Source: Muribaculaceae bacterium
Lineage (GTDB): Bacteria; Pseudomonadota; Alphaproteobacteria; Rs-D84
Reading direction: 5' to 3'
DNA: 5,159 bases
Assembly: GCA_023665245.1 (NCBI GenBank)
Contig: JAMPEH010000189.1
Coordinates: 1-5,159, forward strand
Made by a program: the position numbers and the translations under genes. Numbering within the stretch: the first letter of the stretch is position 1; every line of letters starts with the position of its first letter. The notes below the pieces were generated by a model. The model had not been told where the DNA came from, did no database searches, and saw only the letters and a list, made by a program, of their open reading frames with translations. This document shows positions 1-4,958 of the stretch, piece by piece.

Positions 1-285
1 GAGGTTGTAGTTGTTGGACTCCAGCAGCTCGATGACCGCGCGGGCGCCCAGGTAGCTGCCGCCGATACCAATGACCACCAGGGCCTTGCTGTCGGATTGG
101 ATTTTTTTCGCGGCGGCCTGGATGCGGGCGTATTCTTCCTTATCGTAGTCGCGGGGCAGGTTGACCCAGCCTACGAAGTCGTTGCCCCGGCCGGTGGCTT
201 CCTGAAGCCAGGTATGGGCCTGGGCGAGGCCTTCGGCGAATTTCTCCGCCTGGGTGGAGCTGCTGGAGAGATTGACTTGAAGCAT
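1..285 (-). CDS. pgi: Glucose-6-phosphate isomerase, N-terminal 95 residues (runs off left edge)
   Basis: Glucose-6-phosphate isomerase interconverts glucose 6-phosphate and fructose 6-phosphate in the cytoplasm, for glycolysis and for sugar-nucleotide supply. The visible part starts MLQVNLSS and reaches the strongly conserved sugar-phosphate-binding segment GIGGSYLGA at residues 73-81, preceded by the hydrophobic strand ALVVI (68-72). This spacing from the N-terminus fits the compact Firmicutes form, usually about 450 residues, so roughly the last four fifths lie outside the window. The ATG at 285-283 is chosen because GGAGGA lies 9 nt upstream, with a TTGCCC-17-TATAAT promoter further up. 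It is transcribed away from the interrupted superoxide dismutase gene. Nothing in the visible part looks damaged. The family is clear from the motif; only the missing C-terminus limits certainty. Confidence 0.95.
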   Translation of the reverse strand, partial: MLQVNLSSSSTQAEKFAEGLAQAHTWLQEATGRGNDFVGWVNLPRDYDKEEYARIQAAAKKIQSDSKALVVIGIGGSYLGARAVIELLESNNYNL

Positions 286-294
286 GATGTTTTA

Positions 295-300
295 TCCTCC
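295..300 (-). promoter_or_regulatory. Ribosome binding site of pgi
   Basis: On the minus strand this reads GGAGGA, 9 nt before the ATG at 285-283. It is a near-perfect Shine-Dalgarno sequence and fixes the start codon. Confidence 0.85.
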
Positions 301-332
301 TGTTATAATTTGGGAAACATTTCGATAGCAGG

Positions 333-361
333 ATTATACCACTCCTGGCTGTATTGGGCAA
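333..361 (-). promoter_or_regulatory. Sigma-A-type promoter of pgi
   Basis: The minus strand carries TTGCCC (361-356), a 17-bp spacer and a perfect TATAAT (338-333). Transcription would start near 326, leaving a leader of about 40 nt before the pgi start. The spacing and -10 hexamer are ideal for the vegetative sigma factor. Assignment is by sequence only. Confidence 0.8.
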
Positions 362-477
362 GAAATTTTTTCGTCGGGACATATGCGGGGGGATTTATTC
401 CGTGCTGCCCGCGGCAGAACGCATGGTTTTCTGCCGGGAGATGGGTCCCGCTTTGCCGGCAGGCCGGTGCGCCGGAG

Positions 478-508
478 TTGAACATCATATGCCGTGTCTG
501 CATATGAT
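478..508 (+). promoter_or_regulatory. Possible promoter of the sodC-like gene with long 19-bp spacer
   Basis: TTGAAC (478-483) and TATGAT (503-508) are separated by 19 bp. Transcription would start near 515, about 30 nt before the ATG at 546. The spacer is longer than optimal and holds most of an inverted repeat. This geometry is typical of promoters activated by MerR-family regulators, but the regulator assignment is inference. The hexamers are imperfect, so confidence is low. Confidence 0.4.
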
Positions 509-509
509 G
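483..509 (+). repeat. Perfect 9-bp inverted repeat overlapping the putative sodC promoter
   Basis: CATCATATG (483-491) and CATATGATG (501-509) are exact reverse complements separated by 9 nt. The dyad centre is at 496, between the putative -35 and -10 hexamers. It is a candidate operator, since the half-site spacing of about two helical turns suits a dimeric regulator. It could alternatively fold as an RNA hairpin, but it has no T-run. Confidence 0.55.
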
Positions 510-920
510 CCATATAAAATTCTGTTTTTAAGCGGGTTCCCTCACATGAAACAACCATCATCCTGCGGCGGTTCCAGGCTGCATCTCCTTTCCATCCTGC
601 GGCGTCAGGCGCAGGCGTCGGTCAGTATTGCGGGCAGCGGGAGCTTTCCTGGTGTATCGGGTATCGTGCGGTTTTGCCAGACCAACCAGGGTGTGATCGT
701 CTATGCTGAGATCTGCGGCCCTCCCAAAGAAGACCTCCCCTGCAGCAAACATATTTTTGGATTTCATATCCATAAAGGAACCGATTGCGGCGGTAATATG
801 GACGACCCGTTCGCGGACACTATGTCCCACTACGATCAGAGCGGATGTGAGCACCCGTACCACGATGGAGACCTGCCCCCGCTGTTCGGAAACAATGGAT
901 CTGCGCTCTCTGTGTTTTTA

Positions 921-975
921 TAGTCGACGCGGTTGAGAAATGGCAAAAAGGAAGCGTGGGAAAATGCGGCACAGC
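921..975 (+). repeat. Left terminal inverted repeat of the MITE
   Basis: This 55-nt arm starts TAGTCGAC and ends AAAATGCGGCACAGC. The outer 8 bp and the inner 15 bp match the right arm exactly. Between them are scattered mismatches and a 2-nt length difference. Its first three bases give the in-frame TAG that ends the dismutase reading frame. Confidence 0.85.
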
Positions 976-1024
976 AAGGCGGAGGATGCAGGCGAGCTTA
1001 TCGCCCGCCAAAGACGACAACGCG

Positions 1025-1077
1025 GCTGTGCCGCATTTTATCCGCTGAACTTTGCCGGTTTTCAACTGTGTCGACTA
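1025..1077 (-). repeat. Right terminal inverted repeat of the MITE
   Basis: Read on the minus strand, this 53-nt arm starts TAGTCGAC and ends AAAATGCGGCACAGC, mirroring the left arm. RNA from either strand of the element would fold into a long imperfect hairpin. Confidence 0.85.
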
Positions 1078-1331
1078 TAACCAATCGGTTTTCCGTAGGG
1101 GAGATCATCGGCAAAACAGTGATCATCCATGACCGCCTTGATGATTTTACGACGCAGACCTCCGGCAATTCCGGCACAAAAATCGCCTGCGGGGTGATTC
1201 GGGGAGCAAAGGGGACCTGCCCCGGGTGTTCTGTAACAAGCGGCTGAAGCTGTTCACGCCATAGAGCATACCTGGCCAATCGACAGAATATATTACTCCC
1301 GAACTGAAAGGGCGGAAGTAACATCTGCCAT

Positions 1332-1369
1332 GTTTTGCGGCTGCCGCCGTTTACGGCGGCGAGCAAAAC
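1332..1369. repeat. Compound stem-loop downstream of the SOD remnant
   Basis: Outer arms GTTTTGC (1332-1338) and GCAAAAC (1363-1369) pair. They enclose an inner perfect stem GCCGCCGT (1343-1350) with ACGGCGGC (1353-1360) across a tiny TT loop, separated by a small asymmetric internal loop. It lies 85 nt after the dismutase stop. No T-run follows on either strand, so it is not a canonical intrinsic terminator. It could protect 3' ends or act together with the next hairpin. Confidence 0.6.
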
Positions 1370-1379
1370 GGTTTAAATC

Positions 1380-1421
1380 AAAGATATTATTCCGAATTTA
1401 CAATTCGGAATAATATCTTTT
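1380..1421 (+). terminator. Probable intrinsic terminator, perfect 19-bp stem
   Basis: AAAGATATTATTCCGAATT (1380-1398) and AATTCGGAATAATATCTTT (1402-1420) are exact reverse complements around a TAC loop, and the right arm ends in TTTT (1418-1421). It sits after the dismutase remnant and before the next promoter, where a terminator is expected. The stem is unusually long and AT-rich with a short T-tract. It could work in both directions, and an alternative role such as a protein-binding palindrome is possible. Confidence 0.65.
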
Positions 1422-1553
1422 GTATCGGCTTGCAGGCAGCGTGTGCGAAGGCAGATTATACCAGTACAGGAAGTATATTGAATCCCATAAATCTCCGCAG
1501 AAAATCAGCGCTTTGCGGTCCTGTCGATTAATACTTAAAATTTATACCGCCCC

Positions 1554-1583
1554 TTGAAATCTGCATGTGGTCCGTGTTATAAT
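1554..1583 (+). promoter_or_regulatory. Strong sigma-A-type promoter of the wzz-kinase-phosphatase-sortase operon
   Basis: TTGAAA (1554-1559), an 18-bp spacer and a perfect TATAAT (1578-1583) predict a start near 1590. No other comparably good promoter was noticed between here and 1946. The leader is therefore about 355 nt if this promoter drives the operon. Confidence 0.75.
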
Positions 1584-1600
1584 AAAATGAATTTAAGCAG

Positions 1601-1628
1601 ATATCTGGGTTACAGTAACGGAAGATAT
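1601..1628 (+). promoter_or_regulatory. Dyad-symmetric candidate operator or hairpin near the transcription start
   Basis: The inner repeat GTTAC-A-GTAAC (1609-1619) is nested in outer arms ATATCT (1601-1606) and AGATAT (1623-1628). The centre, 1614, lies about 24 nt after the predicted start of transcription. That position suits a repressor operator or a 5' RNA hairpin. No regulator can be named. Confidence 0.4.
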
Positions 1629-1933
1629 ATTTTGCCGCAGGAAAGGCTGCGCGATGGATAACAGCGTACCATTCTGGAAAAAAACGGATCGGACACGATA
1701 CGCTTCGGGAAACCGTCTGCGCTTCGCCCCGCAGAAGATCCACCGTCAGAACGTGCGCGGGGAGAGGCTGATCAAATCGGGGAGCGCGGTTCCCCGGGCC
1801 GCTGTGGGCGTTTTGAGGATGAGGGAACGGCCTGAATACTGGCAGAGGAAAACCTGCCCGACAGATCTTCAAACGAATTTGCCGCGGAACATGCCCAAAG
1901 CGAGCAGGCTGCAAACGGATAGATTAAACCGTC

Positions 1934-1938
1934 AGGAG
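1934..1938 (+). promoter_or_regulatory. Ribosome binding site of the Wzz-type gene
   Basis: AGGAG lies 7 nt before ATG 1946. It fixes the first gene of the operon at 1946 rather than at an upstream frame. Confidence 0.8.
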
Positions 1939-1945
1939 ATACCGA

Positions 1946-2704
1946 ATGGAACATCATCACAATGAAGAGTACATAGAAATTGATCTCAGCCGCATCATAC
2001 AGTCCCTGTGGCGGCGGGCCTGGGCCATTGTTCTGGCCGCGCTGCTCTGCGGCGGCGCGGGCTTCTCTCTGGCCTGCTTTGTGCTCCCGCCCGAATATCA
2101 GGCCAATGCGCTGCTGTATGTCAACAACAGCTCTATTTCCGTAGGGAGCACCTCCATCAGTTTGTCGGATCTCTCTGCCTCTCAGACGCTGGTAGACACT
2201 TATATCGCTATTCTGAAAACCCGGCTGACGCTTAACGAGGTCATCCGGCAGGCGGAGCTGGACTACACCTATGCACAGCTGGAGAGGATGATCGAGGCCA
2301 AGGCGGTCAACAGAACAGAGATTTTCAGCGTTACCGTTACCAGTGAAGACCCCAATGAGGCAGAGCGGATCGCCAATACCATTGTGGAGGTCCTGCCGGA
2401 TAAAATCGCCGAAATCGTGGACGGGTCCTCCGTGCGTACGGTGGATCTGGCGGTGGCGCCTGAGAGGCGCAGCGGCCCCAGCATAACCAGGTTTACCCTG
2501 ATGGGGCTGCTTTGCGGGCTCTTGGCCAGCTGCGGCGTTATCGTGGTGCTGGAACTTCTGGATGAGCAGATCCATGGGGAAGCCTATCTGCTCCAGACCT
2601 ACAAGCTGCCGGTCCTGGCTGCAGTGCCGGATATGCTGGCCACTCAGCCCGGCGGGAGCTATGGTTCCTATTACGCAGCCAGGGAGGAGGCGGATGGACC
2701 ATGA
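1946..2704 (+). CDS. cpsC: Wzz/CpsC-type membrane protein, BY-kinase activator and chain-length regulator
   Basis: Proteins of this family sit in the cytoplasmic membrane, influence the chain length of exported polysaccharide and, in Gram-positives, activate the separate tyrosine kinase through a cytoplasmic C-terminal tail. The 252 residues show the expected plan. A short cytoplasmic start contains the IDLSRIIQSLWRR segment (12-24). The first membrane helix is at about 26-47 and is followed by the signature LPPEYQANALLYV (47-59). An extracellular, partly helical domain runs to about 180, with P172 and P178 before the second membrane helix (about 183-203). A cytoplasmic tail follows, with LLDEQI and LPVLAAVP (204-228), resembling the kinase-contact end of CpsC. 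The start has AGGAG 7 nt upstream. The stop overlaps the kinase start as ATGA, implying translational coupling. The five-residue N-terminal HHH stretch is natural sequence here, with no visible meaning. Confidence 0.9.
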   Translation: MEHHHNEEYIEIDLSRIIQSLWRRAWAIVLAALLCGGAGFSLACFVLPPEYQANALLYVNNSSISVGSTSISLSDLSASQTLVDTYIAILKTRLTLNEVIRQAELDYTYAQLERMIEAKAVNRTEIFSVTVTSEDPNEAERIANTIVEVLPDKIAEIVDGSSVRTVDLAVAPERRSGPSITRFTLMGLLCGLLASCGVIVVLELLDEQIHGEAYLLQTYKLPVLAAVPDMLATQPGGSYGSYYAAREEADGP

Positions 2705-3453
2705 GAAAAAAGAACGCGGGAAAACATGCGATACGTCTGAGCGAAGAGAAGACCTTTGGCGCGGGGCTCAGTTTTGCGGCGGCGGAAGCCTACCGCCTGC
2801 TGCGGACCAACGTCCTTTTTGCCCTGCCGGATGAGGGGAGCTGCCGGGTGATCGGGATTACCAGCGCCCTCGGCGGCGAGGGCAAGAGCACGACTTCCAT
2901 TAATCTGGCCTATGTATTGGCGGAGGCGGGGAAACGGACGCTGCTGGTAGAGGCGGACATGCGCCTGCCCACGATCGCCCGCAGCCTGGAGCTGGAAGAG
3001 GGCTGCGGACTCTCCCATCTGCTGGCGGGGTTATGCACCGGAGAGAAAGCTGTCCGGCCGTCCGGACTGAAAGAGCTTTTGCAGGTCCTGCCCTCGGGGG
3101 ATATTCCGCCCAACCCCTCGGAACTGTTGGGCTCTGCGCAGATGAAAGCGTCTCTGGCCGCTTTTTCAAAGGACTTCGATTTCATTTTGCTGGACCTGCC
3201 GCCTATCGGTGAAGTATCGGACGCGCTGGTGGTATCCCAGCTGACCAGCGGAATGCTGCTGGTCGTCCGGCAGGACTATGCCACCCGTACCGCTGTGGCG
3301 GAGGCCATGCGGCAGCTGCAATACGCCCAGGCGAAGGTGCTGGGGTTTGTCCTCACCTGCGCCGGAGGCCGCGGCGGGAAGTATGGAACATACAAGAAGA
3401 GCGGCTATGGCTACGGATACGCACGGCGCGCGCAAGGCGTGGACCGGACATGA
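2701..3453 (+). CDS. cpsD: CpsD/CapB-type bacterial tyrosine kinase (BY-kinase)
   Basis: BY-kinases are cytoplasmic P-loop ATPases that phosphorylate their own C-terminal tyrosine cluster and other proteins. They assemble as rings on the Wzz/CpsC partner and cycle with the phosphatase to drive polymer export. The 250 residues include EAYRLLRTN (29-37), typical of the oligomerisation helix, and the Walker A motif GGEGKST (58-64, K62). The Walker A' box LLVEADMR (81-88) has E84 where aspartate is usual, with D86 retained. The segment PPNPSELL is at 136-143, and Walker B ILLDLPP (162-168, D165) follows. The tail has five tyrosines, at 228, 231, 236, 238 and 240, in a glycine-rich stretch. The absence of a membrane segment shows the split Gram-positive form rather than the fused Wzc form. 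It starts inside the upstream stop, with AGGAGG 10 nt before, and its own stop overlaps the phosphatase start. Confidence 0.93.
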   Translation: MRKKNAGKHAIRLSEEKTFGAGLSFAAAEAYRLLRTNVLFALPDEGSCRVIGITSALGGEGKSTTSINLAYVLAEAGKRTLLVEADMRLPTIARSLELEEGCGLSHLLAGLCTGEKAVRPSGLKELLQVLPSGDIPPNPSELLGSAQMKASLAAFSKDFDFILLDLPPIGEVSDALVVSQLTSGMLLVVRQDYATRTAVAEAMRQLQYAQAKVLGFVLTCAGGRGGKYGTYKKSGYGYGYARRAQGVDRT

Positions 3454-4139
3454 TCGATATCCATTCGCACATACTTCCCAATATGGATGATGGAAGCCGG
3501 GGCGTAGAGGAGAGCCTGGCGCTTCTGCGCCTTTCCGCGGCTCAGGGGATTGCCTGCGTGGCTGCCACGCCCCATTTTTATGCGGAAGACAATAGCCCTG
3601 CGGAATTTCTGAAACGGCGTGCCGCTTCCGCGGCGAAGCTGAGGGCGCATTGGGAGCCGGGGCTGCCCCGGCTGCTGCTGGGCGCGGAGGTCTGCTGCTT
3701 TGAGGGGATGAGCCGGGTATCCGAGCTGGACGCGCTGCGGATCGAAGGGACGGAGCTGCTGCTGCTGGAAATGCCCTTCCGGCCCTGGACGGACCGGCTG
3801 GTCCGGGAGGTACTGGCAATTCAGGACCGCAGCGGCGTGACCGTGGTGCTGGCCCATGTGGAGCGGTACCTGCCCGGGCAGACGGACGCATGGGATATCC
3901 TGACGGATGCCGGCGTATTGACCCAGTGCAACGCAAATTTTTTCCTTCGCTGGCGGACCCGGCGGAAGGCAATGCGGCTGCTGAATCAGGGCAGGATCCA
4001 TTTTCTGGGTTCGGACTGCCACAATATGGCCGCCCGTCCTCCCAGACTGGGGAATGCGCTGGAAGCGATCGGCGCCGGCGCCGGAGAAATGTTGGAGGAA
4101 AATATCCGGGAGTTTTTCCCTGCTTGGGAGGATACATAG
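3450..4139 (+). CDS. cpsB: CpsB/YwqE-type PHP-family protein tyrosine phosphatase
   Basis: This metal-dependent phosphatase removes phosphate from the BY-kinase tyrosine cluster and resets the cycle. The 229 residues carry the full PHP-domain set of metal ligands: DIHSHILP (3-10; H5, H7), DDGS (13-16), TPHFY (40-44; H42), GAEV (78-81; E80), AHVERY (135-140; H136) and GSDCHN (187-192; D189, H191). R139 in the ERY motif corresponds to a residue conserved in this phosphatase family. Length is slightly shorter than the usual 240-255. It is cytoplasmic, with no membrane segment. ATG 3450 overlaps the kinase stop as ATGA, and the preceding sequence has no strong Shine-Dalgarno, so translation is probably coupled. 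The alternative, histidinol phosphatase, is less likely given the kinase next door. Confidence 0.92.
   Translation: MIDIHSHILPNMDDGSRGVEESLALLRLSAAQGIACVAATPHFYAEDNSPAEFLKRRAASAAKLRAHWEPGLPRLLLGAEVCCFEGMSRVSELDALRIEGTELLLLEMPFRPWTDRLVREVLAIQDRSGVTVVLAHVERYLPGQTDAWDILTDAGVLTQCNANFFLRWRTRRKAMRLLNQGRIHFLGSDCHNMAARPPRLGNALEAIGAGAGEMLEENIREFFPAWEDT
4126..4132 (+). promoter_or_regulatory. Ribosome binding site that sets the sortase GTG start
   Basis: GGGAGGA inside the last codons of the phosphatase gene lies 8 nt before GTG 4141. It supports this GTG over the ATG at 4054, which lies in the same frame but within the phosphatase gene. Confidence 0.8.
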
Positions 4140-4140
4140 T

Positions 4141-4938
4141 GTGAAAAAGCGATGGTATGCCGCTGCCGGCGCTTTGTTGGCGCTGGCCTGCGTGCTGGCA
4201 TTTTTCCTGCTGCGGCCTGCTCCGGAGCCGCCGGCGGTGGAGGAGGCCGTACAGCAGTCAGTGATACAGGCGAGGTCTGAGAAGAAGGAGGAGCCTTTGC
4301 CGGAGACGCCGGAGGAGGCCGCCCCCTATGTCAGCCCGGTGGATTTCGAGTCCCTGTGGGCGATGAATGAGGATATCTACGCCTGGCTGGACATTCCGGG
4401 AACGGATATCAGTTTTCCCATCCTCCAGCGTGAGGGAGATGACAGCTACTACCTGCGGCGCAACAGCCAGGGCGAGGACGACATGAACGGTGTTATCTTC
4501 ACCGAGAGCACCTACAACAGCAAGGATTTTACTGATCCGGCCACGGTGGTGTACGGCCACCACATGCGTTCGGGAGCCATGTTCGGGCAGTTGCAGGAGA
4601 CATACTCCTCCCTGGAGGGGCTGCAGGAATACGGCGAGATCATCATCTATCTTCCGGAAGAGGAGATCCATTACCAGGTATTTGCCGGGATCCCATTCAG
4701 CAATATCCACGTCCTCTATTACTATGATTTCAGCAAACCATACATTTATGAGGCGTTTCTGGATCATATCCGATCCATACGCGGAATTGACGCCAATGTG
4801 AGTACGGAAATTGAGGTTTCTCCGGAGGATCAGATGCTGATCCTGTCTACCTGCCTGCAGGGCAATAATCAACGGCGCTATCTGGTCCTCGCCAAGAGGA
4901 TTGATGATAGAACTTCCATGCCCAATATGGAAGATTAA
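4141..4938 (+). CDS. srtB: Class B sortase
   Basis: Sortases are membrane-anchored transpeptidases on the outer face. They cleave a sorting motif in a secreted protein and join it to peptidoglycan or to a pilus subunit. Translation from GTG 4141 gives 265 residues. A KKR start is followed by one membrane helix (about 6-24), then a Pro/Glu-rich linker (25-66), then the catalytic domain. That domain opens with WLDIPGTDISFPIL (82-95) and NGVIFTE (116-122). Catalytic His140 is in VYGHHM (137-142, usually GHNM), with MFGQL at 147-151. Catalytic Cys238 is in LILSTC (233-238), and R245/R246 precede YLVL. The long segment between the histidine and cysteine motifs, with a helical stretch near 199-213, is typical of class B. 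It begins 1 nt after the phosphatase stop, so it belongs to the kinase operon. The substrate motif cannot be read from the enzyme alone. Confidence 0.93.
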   Translation: MKKRWYAAAGALLALACVLAFFLLRPAPEPPAVEEAVQQSVIQARSEKKEEPLPETPEEAAPYVSPVDFESLWAMNEDIYAWLDIPGTDISFPILQREGDDSYYLRRNSQGEDDMNGVIFTESTYNSKDFTDPATVVYGHHMRSGAMFGQLQETYSSLEGLQEYGEIIIYLPEEEIHYQVFAGIPFSNIHVLYYYDFSKPYIYEAFLDHIRSIRGIDANVSTEIEVSPEDQMLILSTCLQGNNQRRYLVLAKRIDDRTSMPNMED

Positions 4939-4958
4939 ATGTAGAAAGGAAGATTCCC

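Larger units (their letters stand above)
919..1079. mobile_element. MITE-like element, 157 bp (921-1077) with TA target duplication
   Basis: A nearly palindromic block begins TAGTCGAC (921-928) and ends GTCGACTA (1070-1077). It is flanked by TA at 919-920 and TA at 1078-1079. The two arms (921-975 and 1025-1077) are imperfect inverted repeats of 55 and 53 nt, and the centre contains a smaller hairpin (GGCG/CGCC). It encodes no transposase. Short size, long terminal inverted repeats and TA duplication are the hallmarks of miniature inverted-repeat elements moved in trans by IS630/Tc1-mariner-type transposases. The boundaries are independently confirmed because deleting one TA plus the element exactly rejoins the superoxide dismutase reading frame (SVFL followed by TNRF). 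The transposase family is inferred from the TA duplication only. Confidence 0.88.
546..1247 (+). pseudogene. sodC: Cu/Zn superoxide dismutase (SodC-like) interrupted by a MITE
   Basis: The family disproportionates superoxide to oxygen and hydrogen peroxide at a Cu/Zn centre. The left half is 546-920 (125 codons) and the right half is 1080-1247 (55 codons plus TGA). Joined, they give 180 residues. The first half carries the Cu ligands in GFHIH (H74, H76), bridging H95 in SHYDQ, and the Zn ligands in HPYHDGDLPPL (H103 or H106, D109). The second half, numbered as joined, carries Cu ligand H142 in TVIIH, then DDFTTQTSGN and C162 in IACG, the likely disulfide partner of C81. No signal peptide is evident. 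ATG 546 is preferred because the SOD fold begins near residue 24; its ribosome site is weak, and 504 and 507 are alternatives. As it stands, translation stops at TAG 921-923 inside the inserted element, before the last Cu ligand, so the product should be inactive. The remaining sequence shows no other frameshift or stop, so inactivation looks recent. Confidence 0.88.
1248..1553. other. Intergenic region between the SOD remnant and the surface operon
   Basis: No gene is supported in these roughly 300 bases. Frames on either strand lack recognisable domains or a good ribosome site. The region holds the two stem-loops listed separately (1332-1369 and 1380-1421). It also has a weak second promoter candidate, TTGCGG (1513-1518) with 17-bp spacing to TAAAAT (1536-1541), just upstream of the strong promoter. 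Confidence 0.6.
1590..1945 (+). other. Long untranslated leader of the surface operon
   Basis: About 355 nt separate the predicted transcription start from the first convincing gene. Visible structures are the dyad at 1601-1628, a small CGCAG/CTGCG hairpin (about 1636-1651), and a CGGGGA/TCCCCG hairpin (1778-1783 with 1791-1796). A 103-codon frame opens at ATG 1654 after AGGAAAGG and ends at 1965, overlapping the next gene by 20 nt. Its arginine-rich product matches no family I recognise. Another frame shows protein-like stretches broken by stops, so decayed coding sequence is possible. I recognise no known riboswitch. Confidence 0.45.

Noticed and set aside
412..436. CGGCAGAA/TTCTGCCG hairpin between pgi and sodC
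   Set aside because: An 8-bp stem with a 9-nt loop and no T-run, in GC-rich DNA rich in GCCGGC-like words; too weak to call a terminator or operator.
354..545. An N-terminal extension of the SOD frame from a start at 354, 504 or 507
   Set aside because: The sequence overlaps the pgi and sodC promoter signals, does not resemble the SOD fold and lacks ribosome sites. ATG 546 gives a normal length, although 504 and 507 cannot be fully excluded.
998..1366. A minus-strand frame starting in the 1332-1369 hairpin and running into the MITE
   Set aside because: It is antisense to the dismutase 3' half and crosses the mobile element boundary; there is no domain or ribosome site.
1654..1965. A 103-codon plus-strand frame with a passable AGGAAAGG ribosome site in the operon leader
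   Set aside because: The product is arginine-rich, matches no recognisable family, and overlaps the well-supported Wzz-type start by 20 nt. It is mentioned only within the leader entry.
1772..2575. A long open frame on the minus strand across the Wzz-type gene
   Set aside because: It is a shadow of the plus-strand gene, whose helices, motifs and ribosome site are convincing; the antisense product has no domain character.
3166..4137. A 323-codon minus-strand frame opposite the kinase and phosphatase genes
   Set aside because: Pro/Arg/Ser-rich composition typical of antisense reading of GC-rich codons; the plus-strand PHP phosphatase motifs explain the region.
4054..4140. An upstream ATG extension of the sortase frame
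   Set aside because: It lies inside the phosphatase gene and would place a soluble, charged segment before the membrane helix. GTG 4141 has GGGAGGA at 8 nt and gives a normal N-terminus.
4258..4872. A 204-codon minus-strand frame opposite the sortase
   Set aside because: The plus strand carries the full class B sortase catalytic set, so this is a shadow.
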